A DNA stretch of 64,000 nt from the NCBI RefSeq assembly GCF_050908235.1, contig NZ_CP194340.1. One strand, written 5' to 3'. Made by a program: the position numbers and the translations under genes. Numbering within the stretch: the stretch's first letter is position 1; the number at the start of each line of letters is the position of its first letter. Shown one piece after another: positions 25,891-34,464 of this stretch. A model generated the notes under the pieces. It did no database searches. It had not been told where the DNA came from and worked only from the letters and a program-made list of their open reading frames with translations. The DNA comes from Pseudoramibacter alactolyticus (GTDB lineage: Bacteria; Bacillota; Clostridia; Eubacteriales; Eubacteriaceae).

Positions 25891-25926
25891 AAAAATCCCG
25901 ACTGAAAAAAACAGTCGGGATTTTTT
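25891..25926. terminator. Bidirectional terminator between the cyclase and AEC genes
   Basis: A 13-bp perfect stem AAAATCCCGACTG / CAGTCGGGATTTT has an A-tract on one side and a T-tract on the other. It serves both convergent genes. Confidence 0.85.
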
Positions 25927-25943
25927 AATGAAAGCAGTTTGAT

Positions 25944-26867
25944 CTACCATAGATAAAGCAAAGTCAGCAAGGGCATGGTCACGATGCAAATTAAAGTTGT
26001 GATGACATTGAGGGAACTGGCATAATCGGCATTGCGGCTGTAAAGCTGGGCCATCTGTGGGATGGTGGCACCGGATGGGGCAATCACAGCCAGCAGGCTG
26101 ACCAGCAAAATCATCCGGCCTTGGGGAAGCAAAGTATGAAGCGGCGTGTATTTTAATATCAGGAGAATAATGGTCGGTAAAACAATCATTTTTAATGCAA
26201 CGATCCAATAAATGCGGCGGTTGGTGAAAAGCTTGCCCCATTGAACATTGGCCAGGATCATACCGATGGCGATCATCGAGATGGGTCCGATCATCGCAGC
26301 GACGCCAGAGATGGTGTTGGCAATAATGCCGGTCAATTTGATCCGGCAGAAAAAAAGCGCAGCACCCAAAAGGGTAGCAGCAATGTTGATATTGCCCAAG
26401 ATCTGAAGCAGGTTAAAATTTTTTTGCCGCTGCATTATGGCTTTGCCATGAGACCAGAGCAAAATGCCCTGGACAAACATGAAAGCCGAAGCGTAGATCA
26501 CCCAGGACGTGCCGAGAATGGCTGTGACCAGCGGGACGATCAAATTGCCGGCATTGGAATAGAGGATACTGCCCGTTTCCTCATCTGTCAAATGAAGAGG
26601 GCGTTTAAAGGCATAAGTGATGGCAAAGAGCAAAATGTGAATGAGCACGGCGGCGGTCAGCGCCAATAAAAATCCGTTGCGGACAGTGTTTGTGTAGTGA
26701 ACCTGGAAGGCTTTAATCTGCATGCAGGGGACGACCAGATACAGGCAAACCGTTGACAGAATTTTGCTGTCGTCCGATTTTAGAAATCGGCTTTTAACAA
26801 TGGCGCAGCCCATGCCCATCATGAGAAAGAGAACGAAAATTTGTTTAAAAAGCAGCAGTGCAATCAT
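25944..26867 (-). CDS. AEC-family (auxin efflux carrier type) transporter
   Basis: A 307-residue membrane protein with about ten spans, in the two repeated five-helix bundles of the AEC family that move small carboxylates such as malate or malonate. Recognisable segments are FLMMGMGCAIVKSRFL, STVCLYLVVPCMQIKAF and, in the second repeat, LLVSLLAVIAPSGATIPQMA. ATG 26867 has a GGGAGG site upstream; the frame runs on to 27005 without one. It is divergent from the gntR gene and may move the same acid or a product. Confidence 0.85.
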   Translation of the reverse strand: MIALLLFKQIFVLFLMMGMGCAIVKSRFLKSDDSKILSTVCLYLVVPCMQIKAFQVHYTNTVRNGFLLALTAAVLIHILLFAITYAFKRPLHLTDEETGSILYSNAGNLIVPLVTAILGTSWVIYASAFMFVQGILLWSHGKAIMQRQKNFNLLQILGNINIAATLLGAALFFCRIKLTGIIANTISGVAAMIGPISMIAIGMILANVQWGKLFTNRRIYWIVALKMIVLPTIILLILKYTPLHTLLPQGRMILLVSLLAVIAPSGATIPQMAQLYSRNADYASSLNVITTLICIVTMPLLTLLYLW

Positions 26868-26963
26868 AGGGCCTCCCAAGTTGTATGAAATAATGATCTT
26901 TATTATTGTAGCGTATTTTAGATGACTTGTGTCAATATTCGCGGGATTTATGACACGCAAAAC

Positions 26964-26992
26964 TTGTCTGGCACTGCAAAACAGCCTATAAT
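26964..26992 (+). promoter_or_regulatory. Promoter of the gntR-type gene
   Basis: TTGTCT (26964-26969) and TATAAT (26987-26992) with a 17-bp spacer lie about 30 bp upstream of the start. Confidence 0.6.
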
Positions 26993-27023
26993 AAGATATC
27001 AGCAAAAATAAGGACCGGATAAA

Positions 27024-27698
27024 GTGATGAAAGCAAATTATCTTTTACAGGAAAAAGCCTACGAGACCATTAAAGAAATGATTAAAAACGGGGAACTTGA
27101 ACCCGGAGAGATCTATTCGTTGAATAAAATGGCGAGCCAGTTTGAAATTTCGAGAACGCCGTTTCGGGATGCGGTGTTGCGCTTGGAGCAGGAGCGCTAT
27201 GTGGATGTATTGCCAAGCAAGGGATTTCAGGTGCACCTGATGACGCGAGAAGATATTGTAGAGACGTATCAAATGCGGGAAGCGCTGGAATTTTATTGCC
27301 TCAAGCACTTGATGGCCAACCAGGATACGGAAGATGGCCAATTCTTTTTGCATAAACTGGAAAAAAAAGTGAAGGCTCAGGCGACGATCATTAACGGGGA
27401 CAGAAACGCGGAAGCTTTTGCCCGCAAAGATTACGAATTTCACCGATCGATGATTCAATCGCTGCACAACGAATCGATGCTTGCCATCTATCGGAATTTT
27501 ATGTATCGAATTTTCTGGCTGAACGTTATGTCGTTTAAACAACCGGGGCGCATCGACGATACCTTAACGGAACATCAGCAGATACTGAAAATGATCTATG
27601 ATTGTGATTTAGAAGCGTTGGCAGCTTTGCTTCACGAACATCTGTTGGTGGCGGAAAAGATTAATTTGCGAAATATCGAAGCCAGAAATGAAAATTAG
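27024..27698 (+). CDS. GntR-family transcriptional regulator, FCD subfamily
   Basis: A 224-residue regulator. The N-terminal winged helix is typical of GntR (ELEPGEIYSLNKMASQFEIS, RTPFRDAVLRLEQERYVDVL). The C-terminal FCD effector domain is all-helical, with metal- or ligand-binding His and Asp residues in KDYEFHRSMIQSLHN and LHEHLLVAE. FCD regulators often sense sugar acids and related carboxylates, so control of the neighbouring operon is likely. GTG 27024 fits the AGGA spacing better than ATG 27027. Confidence 0.88.
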   Translation: MMKANYLLQEKAYETIKEMIKNGELEPGEIYSLNKMASQFEISRTPFRDAVLRLEQERYVDVLPSKGFQVHLMTREDIVETYQMREALEFYCLKHLMANQDTEDGQFFLHKLEKKVKAQATIINGDRNAEAFARKDYEFHRSMIQSLHNESMLAIYRNFMYRIFWLNVMSFKQPGRIDDTLTEHQQILKMIYDCDLEALAALLHEHLLVAEKINLRNIEARNEN

Positions 27699-27708
27699 AG
27701 AAGAACAT

Positions 27709-27742
27709 TAAAAAACCGCTCATTAATGAGCGGTTTTTTAAT
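27709..27742. terminator. Bidirectional terminator
   Basis: A near-perfect palindromic hairpin (AAAAAACCGCTCATTA / TAATGAGCGGTTTTTT) lies between the convergent gntR-type and MtnK-like genes. Confidence 0.85.
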
Positions 27743-27745
27743 GCA

Positions 27746-29038
27746 TTACCAGGCATCAGCCCTTTTAAAAAGCAGACGGCTTTGAATGGTCAGCGTCTGA
27801 ATCGTGTCGATTAAAGCGTCGATGGTATGGATCTCATTGCGGTGCATGATCAGGTACTGGCCGATGATCAGGCTGATGCGGCAAGCTTCGTATTGGTCTT
27901 TTCGGCTGGGCAACGTATCGAAATCCGGCAGGGGAACACATCCGCCGACACGGCTCATAATCTGGCAGCCGATAAAACCGATGGCCTCGTGAAAGAATTG
28001 TTCCAACAAATAATCACAATAATCGTCAAAGCCCCGATACGTGGAGCGAACATCCTTTTGCCAGCAATCTTTAAAGACCTTGCGATAGCTTTCGAGGAAA
28101 CCCCGGATATAATGCAAAGCCCGGCGGCGCATGTGCTTGGCTGATTCTGCGAGATCGGCATCGTCTATATAAAACCAGCGCAAGTATTCATAGATGAAAT
28201 TGCCTATCAGATAGCCGGCATCCGCCGAACAGGGTCCGACAAAGGCATATTCCATATCGATGGTTTTGAGGTGGTTATCATCAATCATGATATTGGATGT
28301 ATGAAGGTCAGAATGAATCAGGCATTCGGATTTGGCCATATAGATATGACGAAGTTTGAGCATTTCGGTTCGGAATGCATGGCTTTTCCACGGAATGTCA
28401 CCCATTGCCAGCCGAATTGGATCGGCGTTTGAATCGCTGTGGGGATCACCCAGCGGGTGTTCGTCGTGGAGGAAGAGGATTGTTTCAAAAAGATTGCGCA
28501 TTTCGGGATTGGCAAAGTGAGCGGTGAGCTTTTGATGGAGATCCGGCGATAGATAAAGTTCCGATGTGTAAAAATTATTTTTGGCCACGAGTTTCCCGAT
28601 CATATAGGGGACTTTTTCCGGAGCGTGGCCGGCCATCATCTCAAAACGAAGAATTTTGAGATCACTGCAATCCTCGCAAATATAAAGATGATTGGCGGCA
28701 TCCACCCAATAGATTTTCGGAATATATTCCGGGGTGATGGCGTACTTGATTTTCAAAATTTCGGCTTCAATGGTATTGCGTTCCGGAAGATACTGCATTT
28801 GAATGTCGCGGGTGGTGTTAAAGGTGCGGGCGTAGTTTCGGGCCTGTTTGACAATCACAGAGCGATTGGTGACTTCGTCCCACACGCGAAAAACAAAATT
28901 AATAAACCCGTCGCCGTCGGCCGTACTGCCATTGACGCCGATTTCGTAGGATTTTAAAATGACATTGTCCGGGAAAAGTCTGGTCTCCTGTTTAATATAG
29001 GGAATGACGCTTTCTGCGGTTAAATTTTGATAATCCAT
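27746..29038 (-). CDS. MtnK-like (S-methylthioribose kinase family) phosphotransferase
   Basis: A 430-residue kinase with the aminoglycoside/choline kinase fold, closest by eye to 5-methylthioribose kinases. Motifs include the N-terminal FVFRVWDEVTNRSVIVKQ (the Lys that positions ATP), the catalytic loop LIHSDLHTSNIMI and the metal-binding TIDMEYAFVGPCSADAGYLIGNF. The usual HGDLH has become HSDLH. ATG 29038 has GAAGAGG upstream. No other methionine-salvage gene is nearby, so the substrate is uncertain. Confidence 0.72.
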   Translation of the reverse strand: MDYQNLTAESVIPYIKQETRLFPDNVILKSYEIGVNGSTADGDGFINFVFRVWDEVTNRSVIVKQARNYARTFNTTRDIQMQYLPERNTIEAEILKIKYAITPEYIPKIYWVDAANHLYICEDCSDLKILRFEMMAGHAPEKVPYMIGKLVAKNNFYTSELYLSPDLHQKLTAHFANPEMRNLFETILFLHDEHPLGDPHSDSNADPIRLAMGDIPWKSHAFRTEMLKLRHIYMAKSECLIHSDLHTSNIMIDDNHLKTIDMEYAFVGPCSADAGYLIGNFIYEYLRWFYIDDADLAESAKHMRRRALHYIRGFLESYRKVFKDCWQKDVRSTYRGFDDYCDYLLEQFFHEAIGFIGCQIMSRVGGCVPLPDFDTLPSRKDQYEACRISLIIGQYLIMHRNEIHTIDALIDTIQTLTIQSRLLFKRADAW

Positions 29039-29180
29039 TGCAGCCTCTTCTTTACAAAACGATAAATCCACTTGAATCCATTAATAATGTAGCATTGAAA
29101 ACGTCTATAATAAAGGCAGAAATTGGAGAAGATATAGCAAAAAAGTATTTAAAAAGACATGGTGACGAAAAAAATGTGCA

Positions 29181-29214
29181 AAAGAAAACGCCCCGAGCAA
29201 ATGCTCGAAGCGTT
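29181..29214 (-). terminator. Terminator of the DUF815 ATPase gene (minus strand)
   Basis: Read on the minus strand, a 12-bp stem AACGCTTCGAGC / GCTCGGGGCGTT (two G-U pairs) with a four-base loop is followed by TTCTTTT. Confidence 0.75.
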
Positions 29215-29220
29215 GGCGGC

Positions 29221-30498
29221 TTAATTTTTGTGAATCAGCAGATAATTGATGAATTGTTCGGCGGTGCGTCCGGAACGATTCAAATGCCGTAATTCCCATT
29301 GAATGGCCTTTCGGTCCAAATCTTTGGAATCGATGTTAATGCCGGCGATTGCAGCCATTTGGTGCACAATGCTGAGATATTCTTTTTGATTCGGCGCGGT
29401 GAAAGGGATCACCAATCCGAAGCGGGAACTCAGACTGAGTTTTTCTTCAATCACATCCCGCTGGTGAATAGCGTCAGTGCGTTCGCTCATGGTTTCTGTG
29501 ATCAAATGCCGCTTATTGGACGTTGCATAGATTAAAACATTTTGAGGGTTATCTTCAAGAGATCCTTCCAAAATATTTTTAAATAGTTTAAAATCGTCTT
29601 CTTTGTCATCAAAAGAAAGATCATCGACAAAAAGAATAAAGGGATAAGGGCGGTCTTTAATGGTGGCGATAACACCGGGAATGGCCCCAATCTGATCCTT
29701 TTTGAATTCGATCATGCGCAGTTTGGTGCCTTTAAAGGTTTCGAGAAGGGCTTTGATCATCGTGGATTTCCCAGTGCCCATATCACCTTGAAGCAAAACA
29801 TTCAGACCGGTATAATGGTCGATAAAGGATTGGGTATTTTGAATTAATTCCTTTTTTTGACGTTCGACGCCGACGAGGTCGTCCATCGATTTATAAATTC
29901 TCGCGGGGATGGGGACCAATACGCCAGTGTCGTCGATTTTAAAACAAATATTATTTTCGAAAATACCCAGGCCGTAATCGTGAATATAATGGTTGACAGC
30001 AGTGAAAATCACATCAATATCTTTCGCTTCGAAAGCACGGGCGATGGTGTCATGAGGGGGTATAGGAAAGAAAATAACAGCGTCGAAAATATTATTTTCA
30101 TCCAGATCAGTGAATGCTAAAAAAGTTTGCCAATCAAAATGATACAAGCGCGTCAGAATTTGAAAATCTGCCAGCATGCTTCCTCTGAAAGGATGGTTTT
30201 TCTGAATAATCCCACGCTCGAAAAGTCGGCCCAAGGGGTTATCGTCGCCGATGACAGCCGCGACAATCCAGTCTTTCCAAGGCGTTTTAGCGTATTGATA
30301 GGCTTCGCTTTTATCAAAACTGTAGGCCAGAAGGGCGGCCTTCAATTTAAAATAATCATCTTGGATCAGCACCGTATTGCCAGGCTGTGACTGATAATCC
30401 TTGGCGAGCTTTCGGAAAAGGATCATAATCGGATCGTTTAAAAGATCACGGAAGAAAGAGAAGGATTCGACTTCCGGAAAAGTAATGGTAGATTGCAT
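29221..30498 (-). CDS. DUF815-family AAA ATPase
   Basis: A 425-residue ATP-binding protein. The N-terminal 200 residues are poorly conserved and helical. The DUF815 AAA core follows: MDDLVGVERQKKELIQNT, Walker A GDMGTGKST, Walker B FILFVDDLSF, sensor-like NVLIYATSNKRHLI and an Arg-rich EEKLSLSSRFG. The family is common in Firmicutes; its cellular role is not established. ATG 30498 has a GAGG site, and the gene is divergent from recX. Confidence 0.87.
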   Translation of the reverse strand: MQSTITFPEVESFSFFRDLLNDPIMILFRKLAKDYQSQPGNTVLIQDDYFKLKAALLAYSFDKSEAYQYAKTPWKDWIVAAVIGDDNPLGRLFERGIIQKNHPFRGSMLADFQILTRLYHFDWQTFLAFTDLDENNIFDAVIFFPIPPHDTIARAFEAKDIDVIFTAVNHYIHDYGLGIFENNICFKIDDTGVLVPIPARIYKSMDDLVGVERQKKELIQNTQSFIDHYTGLNVLLQGDMGTGKSTMIKALLETFKGTKLRMIEFKKDQIGAIPGVIATIKDRPYPFILFVDDLSFDDKEDDFKLFKNILEGSLEDNPQNVLIYATSNKRHLITETMSERTDAIHQRDVIEEKLSLSSRFGLVIPFTAPNQKEYLSIVHQMAAIAGINIDSKDLDRKAIQWELRHLNRSGRTAEQFINYLLIHKN

Positions 30499-30606
30499 AG
30501 AGACCTCGATTCAATTAAAGTTTGAATTTGGGAAAATGATATATCATAATTAAAAAGAAGTAAACCCATTCAAACGATCAATTTTATTTTTTTAAAGGAG
30601 GATTTG

Positions 30607-31371
30607 ATGGGGCAGAGATTTATCGTGGACGATCAGGGAAAAGTAAGTCGTATCGCGGATAACGCTCCGGAGACGAAACAAAGAAAAAACAATCGGCATC
30701 GGCTTATCTTTGACGTGGCGATGGATTATTTATCCTATCGCGACCACACAGAGCAGGAGATGGTCGAGTATTTGGGGAAAAAAAATTATACGGCGAAGGA
30801 AATCGCAGTTTGCATGGCAGAGCTGAAAAATTATGGTTACGTGGACGATCAAGCTTATATCGCGCGGGTATGCGAAGAAAACCAATTGTATAAACATTTC
30901 GGAAAGTCGCGGTTGCGCTGGGAACTCAAACGAAGAGGGGTGTCTGAACAATCCTTGCATACATTGGAGGATTATATTTCAGAAGACGATGAGATAAGGA
31001 ATGCAAGGGCAGCCTTTGAGACCGCAAAGGACAAATATCGCACAGATACCTATGTTAAACGCAGGCAAAAAATAGCGGCATGGATGCAGCGGCGTGGTTT
31101 TAGCTTTGAAACCATTCGCCCGCTTTTGGCTCAGGTTAATCGGGAAGAAGATCAGAATTTTGATGAACAAAACGAGACGGATTCGGCGGCGCTTGAGCAG
31201 GATTATGCAAAATATTACCGGATGCAAAGTCGAAAGGGATATCATGGATGGGAGCTCAAGGCACGAATCAAGCGTAATCTAATGTCTCGAGGCCATTGCA
31301 GTACAGCTGTGCAAGCTATGATGGAACAGCATACATCAGATGGTGATTTTGATGATGAACAGAAAGATTAA
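30607..31371 (+). CDS. recX: RecX-family regulatory protein
   Basis: A 254-residue protein built from three-helix RecX repeats, a family that modulates RecA filaments. The repeats are seen in LIFDVAMDYLSYRDHTEQEM, MAELKNYGYVDDQAYIARV, HFGKSRLRWELKRRGVS and near the C terminus YYRMQSRKGYHGWELKARIK. Length matches Bacillus-type RecX. ATG 30607 has GGAGG six bases upstream. An acidic stretch (residues about 190-205) links the last two repeats. Confidence 0.85.
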   Translation: MGQRFIVDDQGKVSRIADNAPETKQRKNNRHRLIFDVAMDYLSYRDHTEQEMVEYLGKKNYTAKEIAVCMAELKNYGYVDDQAYIARVCEENQLYKHFGKSRLRWELKRRGVSEQSLHTLEDYISEDDEIRNARAAFETAKDKYRTDTYVKRRQKIAAWMQRRGFSFETIRPLLAQVNREEDQNFDEQNETDSAALEQDYAKYYRMQSRKGYHGWELKARIKRNLMSRGHCSTAVQAMMEQHTSDGDFDDEQKD

Positions 31372-31394
31372 ATAGGCATTTGAAAGGTCGATAA

Positions 31395-32342
31395 ATGAGG
31401 ATTGTAATAATGGAGCCATTGGGAATCAGCAAAGACGCTTTTAAAGCGTTGGCAATGTTGCTTCGCGCAGATGGCCATGAAATCGTGGCCTATCCAAATC
31501 GTGCGGCAACAGCCGAGGCGCTGATTGAACGGGTTTGTGATGCAGACGTCGTTATTTTGGCAAATCAACCCCTGCGCCGCGATGTCCTGTCCCATTGCAG
31601 CGCGCTGAAGATGGTCGATGTTGCCTTTACCGGGGTGGATCATGTGGACGTGGAGTATCTGCGCGAGCGGAAGATTCCGATCTGTAATGCGGCGGGGTAT
31701 TCTACGGCAGCCGTAGCGGAGCTGACGATGGGGCTTGCCATCGATTTGTTCCGAACGATTTCCCTTTCGGATCGCACCCTTCGGCAAGGATCAGGGGTCT
31801 TTGCAATGGGCAGAGAGTTATCGGGAAAAACTTTTGGCATTATCGGAACAGGGGCCATCGGTTTGCATGTGGCCCGACTGGCGAAGGCTTTTGGTTGTCA
31901 CCTCATAGGGTTTAGCCGCACAGAGAAGGAAGAAGCCAAAGCTCTTGGTGTTTGCTATGTCGATTTGGACACCTTGATGTGCGAAGCGGATTTGATTTCC
32001 CTTCATGTGCCGATGACAAAGGCAACGGCCCATCTGATTGGAGAAAGTGAAATACAATTGATGAAACCGGATGCGGTTCTTATCAATACAGCGCGGGGAC
32101 CTTTGGTGGATTATCAGGCATTAGCGGATGCCTTGAGCACTCACCGCATCGCTGGAGCGGGTATTGATGTATTTGAAACAGAACCGCCATTGCCAGTGGA
32201 TCATCCGTTGCTCAAAGCACCGAATTGCATATTGACGCCGCACATGGCTTATGCCACAAAGGAAGCTCTTTATCAGCGGGCCGTGATAGTTTTTGACAAT
32301 GTTCGATACTGGCTTGAAGGCAATCCACAGAATTTGATTTGA
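31395..32342 (+). CDS. D-2-hydroxyacid dehydrogenase (NAD-binding)
   Basis: A 315-residue enzyme of the D-isomer-specific 2-hydroxyacid dehydrogenase family (phosphoglycerate, glycerate or hydroxypyruvate-type). The NAD-binding fold is GIIGTGAIGLHVARLAKAFG. The catalytic Arg lies in INTARGPLVDYQALADAL, the Glu in GIDVFETEPPL and the His in ILTPHMAYAT. An AAAGG site lies upstream. It sits between recX and relQ with short gaps. Residues do not settle the substrate. Confidence 0.88.
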   Translation: MRIVIMEPLGISKDAFKALAMLLRADGHEIVAYPNRAATAEALIERVCDADVVILANQPLRRDVLSHCSALKMVDVAFTGVDHVDVEYLRERKIPICNAAGYSTAAVAELTMGLAIDLFRTISLSDRTLRQGSGVFAMGRELSGKTFGIIGTGAIGLHVARLAKAFGCHLIGFSRTEKEEAKALGVCYVDLDTLMCEADLISLHVPMTKATAHLIGESEIQLMKPDAVLINTARGPLVDYQALADALSTHRIAGAGIDVFETEPPLPVDHPLLKAPNCILTPHMAYATKEALYQRAVIVFDNVRYWLEGNPQNLI

Positions 32343-32360
32343 CAGGGAAGCAGGACTTGT

Positions 32361-33074
32361 ATGCTCAATGAGAAAATAACCGATAAAACCCCGATGCTCG
32401 AAATTTTGGAAAATGTTGACCCAACAATTATTGCTGATGATAGTGAAGTAGATCCGCATAAACAAGCGCAGCATCTTTTGAAAGAGATGTTTGATTTACA
32501 GATGGTCTATCGATCGGCCATTCGGGAGATCAGCACCAAGCTGGAAATTTTGAATGATGAATTTCAAAGTCTGCACGAACGCAACCCGATTCACACCATG
32601 AGTTCTCGGGTCAAATCGCCGAAGAGCATTGTTGAAAAATTGGGGCGAAAGGGCTATCCGATTTCGGTGGATTCCGCAGTTGAAAATTTAAACGATATTG
32701 CCGGCGTGCGCGTGGTCTGCCCTTATATTGAGGATATTTATGCCGTCAGTCAATTGTTAAAATCCCAGGATGACCTTGAAGTTTTGCGAACGACGGATTA
32801 TATTAAGAATCCCAAGCCCAGCGGTTATCGCAGTTTGCACATTGTGGTCAAGGTGCCGATTTTTTTGTCGGATCATAAGCAGCCGGTGAAGGTGGAGGTG
32901 CAGATTCGTACAATTGCCATGGATTTCTGGGCCAGCCTTGAACATCAGCTGCGTTATAAATCGGCGAGTAAAGTGGTTCCGGAAGTGACGGCCGCAGCGT
33001 TGAAAGAATGTGCGGATACCATTGCTGAGACGGATCGCAAAATGCAGGATATTCACAATCAAGTGATTCGATAG
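32361..33074 (+). CDS. relQ: Small alarmone synthetase (RelQ/YjbM type GTP pyrophosphokinase)
   Basis: A 237-residue single-domain (p)ppGpp synthetase that lacks the hydrolase, TGS and ACT domains of long RelA/SpoT proteins. Motifs are SRVKSPKSIVEKLGRKGYP (GTP/ATP contacts), LNDIAGVRVVCPYIEDIY, KNPKPSGYRSLHIVV, and VEVQIRTIAMDFWASLEHQL with the catalytic Glu. It makes the alarmone during cell-wall or other stress in Firmicutes. A ribosome site AGGGAAG precedes it. Confidence 0.92.
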   Translation: MLNEKITDKTPMLEILENVDPTIIADDSEVDPHKQAQHLLKEMFDLQMVYRSAIREISTKLEILNDEFQSLHERNPIHTMSSRVKSPKSIVEKLGRKGYPISVDSAVENLNDIAGVRVVCPYIEDIYAVSQLLKSQDDLEVLRTTDYIKNPKPSGYRSLHIVVKVPIFLSDHKQPVKVEVQIRTIAMDFWASLEHQLRYKSASKVVPEVTAAALKECADTIAETDRKMQDIHNQVIR

Positions 33075-33100
33075 CCGGCGATTACAATAAGAATTCAACA

Positions 33101-33197
33101 AAAAACTCCGCTCCCAATGATATGTACTGATATGCACTCTCCTTGCTGCGTGTCCAGTAAAGAGGGTGCATATTAAAAATTGGGTCGTGGAGTTTTT
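33101..33197. repeat. Nested inverted repeat between convergent genes
   Basis: Outer arms AAAAACTCC (33101-33109) and GGAGTTTTT (33189-33197) continue inward as CCCAAT / ATTGGG (33113-33118 with 33179-33184). An inner hairpin pairs 33131-33141 with 33162-33172 (TATGCACTCTC / GAGGGTGCATA). It may be a bidirectional terminator or a mobile palindromic unit; I recognise no RNA family. Confidence 0.6.
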
Positions 33198-33222
33198 ATT
33201 TGTAAATCTATTGTGAGAGGTT

Positions 33223-34464
33223 TTATTCGTAGCGCAGTGCGTCGATGGGGTTGAGCTTGGCTGCCTTGCCAGCCGGATACGCACCGAAGAAAATGCCGAT
33301 CCCCATGGAAAAGAGCACAGCAGTAATGATTGACGACAGTGTAGGGTAGACTTGAATATGAAGAAGAATGCCGCCCAAGGCACCGAGGCCGCCGCCGACA
33401 GTGATGCCGATCAGTCCACCGATAATGCAAATGATGATCGCTTCGATAATAAATTGTAGCCGGATATCGGCGTTGCTGGCACCGAGAGCCTTGCGAATGC
33501 CGATTTCCCGGGTGCGCTCGGTGACGGAAACAAGCATAATATTCATAACACCGATACCGCCAACCAGAAGGGAAACGCCAGCGATCAGTGCAATGCCGGT
33601 CGAAAGGGTGTTCATTTGCTGATTGATCTGATCCGCTTCTTTTTCAATATTGATGGTTCCGATATGAAATTGCGTATTGTTGGCGTAATATCGGGTATTG
33701 AACCACTGGCGAATATCTTTGCTGAGCGATTCCGTGTTCGCATCAGATCGGACGGTAACGATCATTTCGCCGTAGTTGGCAGTTGTGCCGGTTAGATTGG
33801 CAGCCATGGTCGTAGGAATATAGACGGTGTCAGCAGTGTTTGACATATTGGATGAAAAGGGATTTTGATCACTTTTAGCGTTTTTATAAACGCCGATGAT
33901 TCGAAAATCGCTGGTTGCGGTATCGCCGCTCACCGTGACATGTCGCCCGACGGGATCCGCATGTCCGAAGGTTTTAAGCGCCTGAGAATGAGATATAAGG
34001 GCCACCGAGCGGGTGTTGTCGATATCGTCGTTGGAGAAGAAACGCCCGGAAATCAGCTTGACTCCGCGAAAATGTAAATAGCCGGCGTTGGCGCCGGAAA
34101 GGGTGACTTTGCTCTGGCGAAGATCGTCGAGATGGCCGCTGCCCCCTGCAGTATAGACGCCGGCATCCTGAATGCGCCCGGCAAATTTGGTTTTAAAAGC
34201 CTTTAGCATGTCCTGGGTGATTAAATCTGCGGATCGGGGTTCTATGGCTGCTTCGCTGTTTCGGGCTTCAACACTCACATCGATGGATTTGCCCGCGATA
34301 TCTTGCAGGGATTGGCTGAGCGATCTGCTGATGGCAGAGCCGATAGAAGCAATGGCGATGACGGAAGCAATGCCGATGATGATGCCCAGCATGGTCAAAA
34401 TTGATCGCAATTTATTGTTTTTCAGGCTGTTGATAGCGAGACCGATATTTTCCCGCAGGTTCAT
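33223..34464 (-). CDS. MacB-like ABC transporter permease (FtsX family)
   Basis: A 413-residue permease with one N-terminal span, a large extracytoplasmic MacB_PCD domain of about 230 residues and three C-terminal spans. The opening NLRENIGLAINSLKNNKLRS and LTMLGIIIGIASVIAIASIG, and the FtsX segment RTREIGIRKALGASNADIRLQF, are diagnostic. ATG 34464 has a perfect AAAGGAGG and overlaps the ATPase stop by four bases (ATGA). Such mechanotransmission exporters handle peptides, antibiotics or lipoproteins. Confidence 0.93.
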   Translation of the reverse strand: MNLRENIGLAINSLKNNKLRSILTMLGIIIGIASVIAIASIGSAISRSLSQSLQDIAGKSIDVSVEARNSEAAIEPRSADLITQDMLKAFKTKFAGRIQDAGVYTAGGSGHLDDLRQSKVTLSGANAGYLHFRGVKLISGRFFSNDDIDNTRSVALISHSQALKTFGHADPVGRHVTVSGDTATSDFRIIGVYKNAKSDQNPFSSNMSNTADTVYIPTTMAANLTGTTANYGEMIVTVRSDANTESLSKDIRQWFNTRYYANNTQFHIGTINIEKEADQINQQMNTLSTGIALIAGVSLLVGGIGVMNIMLVSVTERTREIGIRKALGASNADIRLQFIIEAIIICIIGGLIGITVGGGLGALGGILLHIQVYPTLSSIITAVLFSMGIGIFFGAYPAGKAAKLNPIDALRYE

